DNA of 64,000 nt from the NCBI GenBank assembly GCA_020055645.1, contig CM034548.1, forward strand, positions 5,828,001-5,892,000, read 5' to 3'. Under the pieces are notes generated by a model that saw only the letters and a program-made list of their open reading frames with translations, was not told the origin of the DNA and made no database searches. The DNA comes from Tomocerus qinae (lineage: Eukaryota > Arthropoda > Collembola > Entomobryomorpha > Tomoceridae). This document shows, piece by piece, positions 28,501 through 40,247 of the stretch; within the stretch, counting starts at the first letter, position 1, and each line of letters begins with the position of its first letter. Made by a program: the position numbers and the translations under genes.

Positions 28501-31500
28501 ACAGCTACAGTATTTAATAAGCTATGCTATAAATCGAGAGATATACTAGGAGTTATATATTGGGTACGCTGCTGTGGGGATGGAAACTCGTACTTTAATT
28601 CTTCTGAAAGATATGTAGCCGACATTTGAAACTGAATGGAAGATACCGTAGCAAGGGAAATTTCTATATGTAATTAGGTAATTTTTGTATGTTTCTCAGA
28701 GAGCTGGGGGCTAAACTCTATTGTAATTGAAGAATTTCATAATATTTTGCATTTATTTAGTACAACTTGCTTAACTTTGGCTACATCAAATGCTCTTTGC
28801 TCCAACTGCAAATGTAATTCTAACAAAAGAAACGTATAAATCCCTAGTTAAGCCCACACAGAATATACGGTTAGCATTAAATACAAAACCCTGACAATTG
28901 AATGGAATCTTCAGCTCATTGTGTCGCCACACATAATGACGATCTATTTATATTCAGATACAAGTCAACCGGAAATTAATCATGGGCACGGATATATCGT
29001 TAATAATTTCAAATGGCTGCAGCCATTCATGCCATTTCCATTGTGCACTGTAAATATTTTTTATTTAGAAATAAAATGTCCTAAGCATTTCAAATGTGAA
29101 TATCATATTGTGGAAAATGAATGACAGAATCATCCTACATCCTAGTCATCCTACACCCGAAACTACTTTGGATTTGTCAGAATACATTAAATACGTATTA
29201 ATTTAAAAAAATTAACGCTGATTTATACCCAAATAGTAGACAACATTTAATGCAATAACATACGAATTTTCAATTGTACATGAATTCCATATCTACTACA
29301 AACTTGTAACTTGGCCATAATACAGTAAAATTCATTAGCTCATAACGCAGACATTAGTGGAGATAGTTTCATGGAAAGACAGGTTTAATAAGCAGTGTGG
29401 GAAGTTGACGAACAAACAGAGCCGGCAGCTCTGCGTGTTACTTGATATGCATTGTGTGCAGTATGCGGTGGTATTTGGTTTGCTGAGCAAATATTTCCTT
29501 ATTATGTAGTAGTATATGGTCTACTTGAGTGAGAAATGCTAGTTTGCAATAAATTTTGGCGGAGAATAATGTAAAGATTAATGATCAGAGCTGCGTTTGG
29601 AAGTATTTTTGGAATAATGCCGCACAGAGAGAGGATTCTCCATGAGATGGAGGAGTGAGTAGTTTAGAGTCAGACAAGTCAAACGAAGTCAAGTCTGCAT
29701 GTCAGGGCCATTACAACATTACAAAACAACGGTATATATCTCATGTGTGTAAGTACCTCCCTGGATCTATGTGAATATAATTGTTATAGGAACATGTACT
29801 GGCTTCACAGTCGGGTGCAGTCTAGGGCCTCAAGATATATCAGCGAAATGCATGCAGAAGAAGTCTGATACATACGATGGCGATGCACTGCCTAAATACG
29901 GATGAGAAAAGTTATACAGGAGGGAGAGGACGAAGTACACAACGCACTGGTTTGAAAAAGAGTCAACTGAACTGATTATCGTGAGTCGAACTAACCCAGA
30001 CAAAGGAAACCTAATTCACCCTCCAAATGAAAACGTTAAGCAGAACTTGTGGGCTCAATCTCCAAAGTGTAATTTGAGCAAGGCAACGAACAAGCAGAAA
30101 AGTGACTGTTACACGATTCTTCTACAGCTTAGCTAAACATTTTGCTTTTTCACAGCTTGGGATTTTCGTCTTGATTCTCCGACTCGGAGATTGGTAGTAA
30201 GCGAACTACAAAACACTCGGCACAAGCAAAAAACAGAATAAGAGAGCTCTCTTCGAAGAAGATTATGCCATTTAGTGCATGTTGGCCCTGTAATGATAAA
30301 TATTCAATGGGAAGTCAGATACATTGGAGAAACTGACTGATTGAGTGAATAAATGAGTTCTGATTGTGGAGCGAAGGACTGAGAGTCTCAGTTGTTTTTG
30401 TGTTTCGTATGTGCAGAGCCGAGTCTCCTGAATGCAAGTGTACAAGATGTTTCTGAAAGACGAAACGAGTCAAGTAGCTTTAAGGGTCATTTAATGCCAA
30501 TTAGGGGTTACGGCACTCCGCACACAAAAAGCCACACTATCATTTCAGTGTCTAATGGCTGCCTAAGAAAAATATTCCTTTTAGCTCTTCTAACCTGACA
30601 TCTCGTTCGTCTGCAGATACATTCCAGATGGTTTCACTCAACTGCTATTCTAAGGAAAGACATGGCCAAGTAGACAGCTACACAATCCCTCCGTGTACAC
30701 AAGTATAACGCAATCTTACTGACTGACTGCTCTGTTGACGTACGTATCGTTTCGTTGCCCACCACCACCACTTCACTACATACATATAATATATCTCATC
30801 CCCAATGACTCTGAACCTTCTCCTTATACAAACGAATATACTATAGGAATCGTTTCTAGGACTGCGTGGATATCTATGGATAATAGCAGACGACATTACG
30901 CAAACCAATCTGCTAGAAAATCGTACTTATCTCTCCTTTGGCTAGCTTCTTCGACTGTTCTTAGCATTAGTTCTGTTATGACAGAAAGTTTCTAAATGGG
31001 ATTTGCCCTACAAAATGTGGGGCTTTCTTAGGAGCGTCTTGATTTGACTCCACTGGAACTCATAATATACTTGACATAAAAGGATGTGGAAGGGAGGACA
31101 GAGCTCTATAATGGCAGTTGCGGACAAAAAATGCGAAAAAATTACGGAGGAACTAATAGGACAAGTTCAATATGTCCTTCCTGTCAAACTTGCTTAGGTC
31201 TTTAGCATTCCTAAAGTGTATATAGGTTTTCTTTAGCTACGTAATGCGTTTGAGGCTGTCTTCACGTTAAGTACTACTACTTCTGGAGTTATAGTATATT
31301 ATGCCTAGTAATGCTAAGACGGAAGGTGATGTGTTTGTATCGAGTCTGAGAAAACCGCAAAGTATCTCTGCCATTACGCGTATGTATAGTAGTCAAAGAT
31401 AGATGCACTATATTACTTATTTTTAGGAGTTTCACCATTAGGAAAGGTACGGAGATAGATAGAGTGTGTGTCTCTGTAAAGATTTCACTTGCTTAGCCAT

Positions 31501-31880
31501 TTGCCACTTAGTGACTTTCTTAGAACTATGAGGGTCTTGAATGTCTATATAGGTGAGTAATACATTAGTGAGCGGGGAAAGTGGCTCGGAAGAGAAGAGT
31601 AGACTTATAGAGGCATTTATTTTATGGACCCTCATCAATCAATAACCTTTTCCGCAACTCATTTTTTATCTGGACAGTCTCCGGCGGACTTGACTTTCCT
31701 TGTGAGCAGAACAGAAGAGATCTGGCTACACATACCGTGAAATTCATTTGACATTGGATGTCTCCACCCAATCCTGTCTCGGACTTTGCTTAGGCGGACA
31801 TACGGTGAAAGGATTTGTACATTACTTCTACTACAGTGCCTACACACATTCTTCTACTACTTAAATACATACATACTCCT

Positions 31881-31906
31881 CCACACACACGGCACACACA
31901 CACACA
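31881..31906. repeat. Interrupted (CA)n microsatellite
   Basis: CACACACACGG is followed by CACACACACACACA, broken by a single GG interruption. TACATACATAC lies just upstream and CTACTACTG just downstream. Confidence 0.8.
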
Positions 31907-31974
31907 TACTGCTACTACTGTTACACAACTTGTCCACCAAATGGTATTGACTGACTATCTGTACATACACTATT

Positions 31975-31986
31975 ACTACTACTACT
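31975..31986. repeat. (ACT)4 microsatellite
   Basis: Four uninterrupted ACT units lie in a TAC-rich patch. Confidence 0.8.
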
Positions 31987-32724
31987 TTATATAACTTTTA
32001 CCTATACTGATAATATTATAGGAGAGCACATAATATTTATTGTGGAGGTAGGTACATTAGTAATATGAGCTAGAGACATACTTACTTACTTAGTAGATGC
32101 TCTGGTACTCTTGTGGTTTGTAAGTAGTAAAGAGGGAAACTACCGTAAACTTTTATTTGACTTTTAGGCACTCGTCCTTCTGCACATCATATAATCACAC
32201 TCAACAAGAAAACGAGGATTTCCAATTCCAATGACAGGATATGGCATTCGTTGGCCCACAAGTCAAGTCAAATCTCGTCTGGGTCCAGGAGAGAGAGGGG
32301 ACAATATACTAGAGAGCTGTATACGAGACGCACATAAAGGATTATGACAATTCTTCAACTCGGGAAAGTAAACCGAAGCAGAGTGACAAATCGAGAAGAG
32401 TCTGTTAACCTTCTCTGGTGTCCGTCCATTATCTCTGCGAACACACAATAATAATAGGAAGAGCTCAGAGTCACTCCTCGACTTGCCCGTGATGGAACTG
32501 TCGGCAATTACAATTGGAATTGTTGTCACCACGTCCACACTAAAGAACAGTCATAAGCAAAGCACGACTCGTCCTCGTTTGAATCGATTCTGCCTGATAA
32601 GAAATAGTCCAGGACTCTTCCAGATGAGGTGCTAAAACATAAATGGAGAACGACTATACATAAGACTAAGTAACTAAGTAAGTACTACACAAGTAACGGA
32701 GAAAAGAGTGAGTTGTAAAAACAG

Positions 32725-32742
32725 ACACACACACACACACAC
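32725..32742. repeat. (AC)9 microsatellite
   Basis: Nine uninterrupted AC units form the longest pure dinucleotide run noticed in the window. Confidence 0.9.
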
Positions 32743-33781
32743 GATGTCTAGAGCTGAGATTTTGGTATAAGTAAGTGAGTAAAAATTTGGAGGAGGGAAA
32801 CACTAAGGGATTGCATCCGTAGCAATGAAGCTCCTTAAGGTTCATAAATTGGCAATCAAATCCTTCCTCTCAAAATTGAGTGGCTGGGAGCTGAAGAGCA
32901 ACACGGCTGAGCACAGCCCACCAAGAAGACTTGGGAAATTACTCCATTCGTGGAAAACCTCAGTCATGTCATGTCTTGTGGATAAAATAAATACGTGCTG
33001 AACTTTAACTCGCCAAACTAGAAATTTCGAAAAAAGTTTCCAAATGCAATCGTCGTTCTATGGCCTCTGCTCTAATGTCGTTTCTGCTGTGTACCACAAT
33101 AGTGACTAACTGCATGTATGTAGACTCCTTTCTACTGGATCTGGATGGAGGAAAGTCAACTGGCTATTGCGAGAGTCCTGGCTGCCTGCAATAAGTGGTT
33201 TCCCTCTGATTTAACACAAAGTCAAGTCAGAGGACGGCGGAGGCAGACCGCACGGCGTCTAAATTACAAACAACGAGAAAAAAGCCAGAGAGAGAAAGTC
33301 AAGTCAAGCCAAGAAAAGTGGACGACGTGGTGTAAGTAAATTTACTTTAGCCTCAGCAGTCAAAACAATGAATTGGACGGCGGAGAGAAGGAAGTAATGT
33401 AATGCAATGGGATGTGATGTAGGTAACCTAATGTAATGCAATGCACTGTAACACACCAAGTAATAGCAAGTAATCTCACAGACCTCAAAATAACAAAAGA
33501 AAAATACTAATACAAATGTGATGGAGCCACCGCACAAATTGTTCTCTTACTCCTGAAATCTCTTTCTCTCGCTCCCCCGCTCCTCTTCTCACTTACAACA
33601 CGGCCATTCCATCCTAATGTAACTTCCACACAGTATGACTCTCTCCCGGACTATACCCTTCTTATTGCACACACATTACATAATATTATGCTCTGAATAA
33701 ACAAACCTATTTCTTTTATTCTTTAGCCGATACTACCTTTTCGCTGTACATACTTCGTGGACAAGCAGAGATGGTTATGTA

Positions 33782-34151
33782 CAGGGTGTCTATAACAATC
33801 CACTGCAACCAATACTATATAAATCTAAGGATTCACAAGAACTCTTCAATGATTCGCCGATTTTCAATCTTCTGTCTTTTAATCAGCTGAATTTCTAGGA
33901 AGAAATTCTTCCTAGAAGTCGACAAGATTTTCTTAACATCTGCTGCATTTTTCTGACCAGAAATCTAGAAGAGTTTTAGATTCACAATATTTTCACCTAT
34001 TTAATTCTAAGGTAATAAAACTATCTATCCATATATCAGTAAGATACGTACTTGTGGGTTAAAAATTAAATGCATACCCTTTCGAATTATCTGTTATATG
34101 TACACCTTTTTGTATTGGATGTAGGAGAGCCATGAGATGATGGATACCCTG
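33782..34151. mobile_element. Candidate MITE with CAGGGTRTC terminal inverted repeats, 370 bp
   Basis: The left end reads CAGGGTGTCTATAA. The reverse complement of the right end reads CAGGGTATCCATCA. Each end is flanked by TA (33780-33781 and 34152-34153), as expected for a TA-targeting element of the Tc1/mariner class. Symmetry extends outward: TATGTA before the left end and TACATA after the right end are also complementary, so the true boundary could lie a few bases further out. Inside is a 14-bp-arm palindrome (33891-33919) and a further inverted similarity between CAAGAACTCTTC and GAAGAGTTTTAG segments. No coding frame is present. The superfamily is inferred from the TA flanks only. Confidence 0.55.
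33891..33919. repeat. Palindrome inside the candidate MITE
   Basis: TCTAGGAAGAA (33894-33904) is followed by a single A and then its exact reverse complement (33906-33916). Arms extend to 14 bp with one mismatch. Fold-back of this kind is common within MITEs. Confidence 0.8.
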
Positions 34152-35092
34152 TACATATCTTAGGATGCAGAAAGGTTTCGCAAAAAGGCCACTTTCTCCA
34201 TTCTCTACTATTAATATTATGTTCCTTGGTTTTCAGTGCTTCACTTGGGCTGCTGCAGGTGGACTGGAAATCCTTAACATATAAGACAATGGCAAGTATG
34301 TATGCTGGAAAGAAAGGGCACGAGCTGGGAATAATGACGCGGCTCTGCTCGATTGAACCATTAGACTATTACTAAATTACTACATTAGCTACATACAAAC
34401 ACACACATATGCCGTTTAGTACTCACTGCAATAAACTGCACGGACGGAGTATATGCCCTACCTGATGCTACACTCATAATAGTATGGTACGACAAACATT
34501 CTCGATCGGTGAGATCTGTCGCTCAAATTAAGTGGGGACTATTTTTCTTTTTATTTATACACCTACTTGAATATAATGTAATGCACTTCCACCAAATCAG
34601 ATTTTCGGTTGCGATATTTAATGGGTGTAATTAAGCTATAGGTATAAAGTCAGAAATAGATTGCAACAATTTTTGTTTTCATCCCACTTGCAGACTATAG
34701 TGGCAGTACAATAATATTTTATAATAATTTAGATTCTTCTTTTCAGTTTTAGCGCTATCACTGACTCACGTAAATAAGCATTAGTACATTTACTAATATA
34801 GTTGTAGAATAAACTGCAAATATTTTTAGATACGTACATAAAATAGAATCGTTATTTAATCAGCCTATTTATATGTAATATATAATCAATGTTTAAGCAG
34901 ATTCGATACAAAGATACATTTCTTCAAAACCCCTTCACTGACTTTGTTTTGAATTTTACACCCCCAATATTGCTATCCATCTTGCACATAATTGCTAGGC
35001 TTACTGTGTATTTGGCCCTTTTTAAGGAAGGCTATTAGAAAAGACATATAGCATACTTTCCTTCATCTGTAAAGGGTAAAAAAGAAAACAAA

Positions 35093-35106
35093 CTCTCTCT
35101 CTCTCC
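35093..35106. repeat. (CT)n microsatellite
   Basis: About six and a half CT units sit in an otherwise A/T-rich context. Confidence 0.8.
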
Positions 35107-38100
35107 AATATTTATTATACCTTCCCAAGTAATGAGGCTAAATGCTACTATTATAAAACATTAAATTTAGGAGTAGGGAATCTCCAGGCGTACGCCTGTC
35201 TTGCATTATCAAAATTTGTATCAGCATACATAGGTTATAGTGACAAAGGTTCTAGTTTAGATAGGCAGTTGCATATGGTTGGGTGAACCTGATTGTATGT
35301 GTAGGAGAAAGAGAGCAAGATAAGTTAAAGGGAAAAGACAAGGAATTTAGGTATTCATGGATAGACATACCGCAGTAATAACAACCCTTGACATTCAGCC
35401 CAAGCGACTGCATCCGCGGGAACAAATTCCGAGAAAATGCTGATTCTATTAAAATCTGCTTAGCTCGCTCACACTGCACAGACTAAAGTTGTGTGAGTGT
35501 TGTATGCACATGAATCAGTTGTTATCATCACAGAATGAAATAAGTAACAAGTAACTGGAGTGGAGCTGGTGGAGATAAAAAGCGGAAGACGAAAGGGTGG
35601 GCTTAAAAGTGAAATCAGAGTAGACTTTTGCATGTTGGCTATAAAAGTCAAAAATATATTCATTACTCTAATAATTCTCTTGTGCAGGGAGAGTTCCTAC
35701 AATAGCATTCGAGTCATTTGTGGCGAGCTTTGTAGTCTTGGCTGGATTGCTCAGGCACAACACGCTCAATCCTCACTCCTTTTCCCATCTACACGGACAT
35801 ACACTTCCTTTACGAATAGGTACACATGAACTTTACTACTCCGCTAGCATTATACGTATAAAATAAATAATAACATAACAGTGATCCTAATACCGTTACC
35901 ATTTTTAATACTGGCCTAGCATACTAAGATCAAGGTTACGTAGTAATATCATGGCGTCTACATCATTGTTAGCACTAATGCACTATACAACTTCAGTGCG
36001 AGCAGTTTTATTAGGATACAAGTCTCGCCTTCTTTCTCCCCTATAAAATAAAAGCCCATATACATATCTAAACACTTTGGCCCTATGAAGTACAAGCATT
36101 TCTGTATGCACTTTTTCACTTTCTAAATAGAGTCCCTACTGAGTATGCAAAATACAAGTAGATTGTTGTGCTTATAATAACTATATTATTTTTATGCAGG
36201 CCAAAGCAAGGCTACTCGTATTGCTTTTTTGCCGTGACTTAGCAACTTGGCTAATCACAATCCTTTGGCTAGTTTCTCTTCCTTTAGCTACTTTAGCAGT
36301 ACCACGTCATAATTTACATTTAGTCGTCGCATGGTTTGAACTCGACTAAGAAAGTGGCAGGGCAATGCCGTGCCAAGGCTACTAAGTAAGTACTGATATT
36401 ACTTAACAGAATGTAACTTAAATTTTATAAAAGACAAAGGCACAAAATGAAAGCCTATAACTCCCTGGGAAGAATGTTGGCTATAATAATTACACTTGTA
36501 ATAATAATATACACACGAGTATATATTCTCACTAATGCTATTCCTTATACATGAACTTTTACTACACATTTGTATCCACGTAAAAGTCAAAAGTATACAA
36601 ACACAAATGTGACATTGACGAACTTTGATCGCAAAGAGTATATTAACTTTTAATTTAAACTCAAAGTGGAAAGGGCATTCCCACAAAGTCTGCTATATTA
36701 TACGCTGAAAGAGCATGGAATTCTCTTTGATAACAGAAACAAAATGTGAAAACCCCAAATTCCCTAAATTTTACTACGAAATATGGTGTCTACACATGTT
36801 CAGAAGCTATTTCCGAAACCATGTAATATTAATTTACGCTTTTTCTCCATACTTTTCAATTTTTGCTCTTCAATTGCCTTCCAAATTAACTTGTACACTT
36901 CCGAGCTTTTGTTAATGACAGTATTTGTTAGGGAATGTTGTAGGACATAAAATGTGTCCGATGCATACTAATCAAACTTTTAATTATAATAACATGCGTA
37001 CTCACTGCTCTGTGTTTGCAAATAGTTAGTGTGGGTTGATCCTGGGTATTAGTAGCGGTGGAATGGCCTAGAACAAGGATTTTATTATAGGCTCAAATGC
37101 TAATGTAGTGTCCTGTAATTTAATAGTAATATGTGGCTTTGCGTGGCCTTGGTGAGCCTAAGAGTAGTAAGTGTATACATTATATAGTTTGGATAGCTGA
37201 TAATGTCATTTGGTTTAGTATGGTTAACACTGCCAGGTCTTTTTACTAAGTTCCCCTACCTATAGCTTATACTCTTTAATGCGTGATGTAAAGAGACTGA
37301 CTATGAAACTAAATTCTCTATACTATAAGTAAGTAGTAGTAGAAGTCTGTAATTTCAAATACCTTTTGGTTGGTTTTAAATTGCGGAGGGACTGCACTAC
37401 TTAGATATGGTTGCATAATGTACTAGATAAGGATAATATCTGTATTTAGCATAGGATATAGTTTGTAGATGACTGGTTAAGTTATGAAGTAGTAGATAGA
37501 GTGAACTAGTGAGGAGGAGACTAATGCATGACTATATTATAGGAACATAACTTTGGAGAATGCATATTTATGCAGAGGTCTTTAACTCATGAGTAACTGA
37601 GTAATTCCCACCTTCTCCTTTCTCTTTGTCTCTCGGAAAGAAAGGAAAAACGGAAGAGAGACATGGCCATTCGACTCCATCAATTAAAACCAACTAGACG
37701 ATTCAACTGAACTGCGACATGAATTGTTTAAGGCAAAGGTACGCTTGTCTGGTCTCCTACGCTCTTCTTCCTTGCATTTATTCCCACTATTTACTGCTAC
37801 TTGCTACATAATACTAATACTCTCCTCCACTCACTACTACTTAATATTTGGCTACTACTGAATCACTACTTACTTACTCCTACATGTAATAATGCCAAAA
37901 GAGTTTGGAGTTATACAGCTTACTATTATATATAGGTGTAAGTTGAGTAGTCGTAGTGTGGCATTTGGTTTGACTTGGCTTCTGTTCCATTCCGTTGATT
38001 CTATAATTCTAAAGAGAGAGTTGGGAACTGCATTGGATTTGGAGTCTGGTTGGTTGGCTCTTGTCCTTGTGCCTTGCTATACTTCCATGTCAGAGTAATC

Positions 38101-38980
38101 AACTCGTTTTATGAAATATTTGGCTAAAGCAGGAGAAACCTTGGCTGAATGAAACAGAAGTGGAGTAGAAAACGTAGTCGAGTTTAGAGTTACTGCTCGA
38201 TTGTTACTGCTGCTCTTGCTAATGGTACTTCTTTGAAACGAACAAAATATGACTGTTTTAACAGCTGCACTTCTGTTTTACTTACGCTCTATCTTTATTT
38301 TGTATTGCCTGGATTTTTTTTATTTTTACAGGCTTTCATACATAACGGCTACTAAATGTATTACCTCAAAGTAATATTACTTTTGCAGAGATTTACGATA
38401 TCTTAAAAGGGATTTGGATAACAGTGCATTTTCTCCTCGCTACCGTTTCCTTCTCCTCTCCACCCTTTCCTAATACTTTTCCACTTTCAGACGCAGATGA
38501 GATAGGGCTAACTTTTTTCTCCTAATGCTCACTACCCACTTATCAATAAATCCAAAAATTCGAGAGATTATTGACAAAAATATAGCTAATATATCCTAGG
38601 TCCTTAATTAAGCTTTTCCTTGAAGCAGTTACTATTCGAGATTGGCAAGCCATTTATTATTCCCCACAAAAGTAAAATAATGTTATCAAATGGAGTTTCG
38701 GGGAATTTAAATGCATTCCCAGTTTAGGGTAAAATGACAGGTAGCAGGAGTGCATTCGCTAAATAGACATGACAGGAAGGGAATAAACAGTGGGCAAATA
38801 TTTATTACCTTGCAGATACATGCATCACACTGCCTGAGCTACCTCTTTGTTCTCATAAAGAGGAGCGGCTCGTTCTTCTATCTTTATTTATTTTTACTTG
38901 CCCATTCATTTTAATAATGTCAAAGTCTGTGCCTACATGCATACTTATTGTTCCCTGCTCTCCTCCTCTCCTCAATGAAA

Positions 38981-39009
38981 TGTGTGTACGTGTGTGTATG
39001 TGTGTGTGT
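38981..39009. repeat. Interrupted (TG)n microsatellite
   Basis: TG runs are separated by single-base changes (TGTGTGTACG, TGTGTGTATG, TGTGTGTGT). Confidence 0.85.
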
Positions 39010-40181
39010 TATATATCTACATCTTCCTTGCCATGGCAGGTAGCTTGTTCTGGATCTCTCCATTTGCATTTAGTGTGCAGATGATGATGGGCTACTGTGG
39101 TTAAGTTGTTACAATATTATCATAGTAGTAAAATGAAGACTGGAAACAGCGAGAAAAGGCACTTTGCATAGAAGATCCATGCATACGCACATCGGACGAG
39201 GACATCATCACTAGTACAGTCTTTGCGAAACAGGAATTTTGATGTATGCAGAGTGTACAATATTTATGAATGAGATGAGTCTGCGAGTGTGTATGCACCT
39301 AGTCACGTAGTGAATAGATCAGCCGAGTTGAAACGACCAAGTACTAAGTGAATGGTAAGCTAAACGTAGAGGATAGATAGTTATTATATGAATATTTATA
39401 GAAAGGTTTGTATAGGCAGCTGTACTCTGTCATGAATTTCTAAACGGGCTCACGCACTCTAAGCAAACGCAGTAACTGAATTGGACCATTATGTCATAAT
39501 CATAACAGCACCATTTCTGTTTTTGCAATTGTCAACCGACATTTATTTCTTATTTATTACTGTGAAGAATCTGATTAATGACTCGAAAAAAATTAATAGA
39601 GGAGTGCTGGAAATGAGGCATTGAGTGTAGAAATAGGAAGTAGAAGAAAGTTTAATATTTTAGCAAGGTCTTTGTAATGTTATGGAGAGGTAGACATAGA
39701 TTGGATTGGGTTTCAACAAGACATTATTATGTCATGGATAATATTATGAATGATGAGGTGCAGAGACGGGCATCCATGGAGTAGCCTTTACAACCAATAT
39801 ATTATGTTCACGTAGCTACACAACGGAAATGTCTACCTTCTTCAGAATCGAACATCGTCTACTAGAGAGAGGTGCCTACATAAACATCGACACCATTACT
39901 ATATACTACGATCTACATTTATATTATTGTTATAGCCATAATCTATATTATAAGATATATATACGCATATCCATATTTCAGACGTGAAGCCCACCTTTAC
40001 CTTTTCCAGATATTATGGACAATTTTTATGCGTCAAGCTGCAGTAGGCAGAGAATGCACTAATGCTAGTAGGGAGTGAGTGAGTAAATCGGTGAGTGTTC
40101 TGTTCTCAGTTGAGTGGACTTGACAATGAAGGGAACAGAGACTATTATGAGTAGGAAACTGCTCGAACGTCAGACTACATT

Positions 40182-40247
40182 AGATTACATAACATTAAAT
40201 CGCCTTACATCACATCTCATCACATTACATTCCATTTCATTGCGTTA
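40182..40247. repeat. Degenerate CATTACAT pentamer patch
   Basis: A run of ATTACA, TTACATCACAT, CTCATCACATTACATT and CCATTTCATTGCG words is built on an ACATT-like pentamer with frequent substitutions. Related patches with the complementary AATGTAATGC form lie near 33397-33450, and CATTGCATTGCATTAC lies near 24953-24970. Confidence 0.6.

Larger units (their letters stand above)
15901..33779. other. Gene desert with simple-sequence patches
   Basis: No supported gene. Frames reach at most 134 codons (24679-25083) and look like chance. The stretch holds a 30-bp tandem duplication (20918-20969), TACA, ACT and AC microsatellites (18349-18363, 31881-31906, 31975-31986, 32725-32742), and most of the AAGTC-doublet motif copies. 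A somewhat GC-richer patch at about 22,130-22,560 contains the small frame listed separately. No tRNA with a convincing A box, B box and cloverleaf was seen. Confidence 0.5.

Noticed and set aside
32725..32742. Z-DNA-forming or regulatory AC tract
   Set aside because: Nine units are short and ordinary for an animal genome, and no gene lies nearby.
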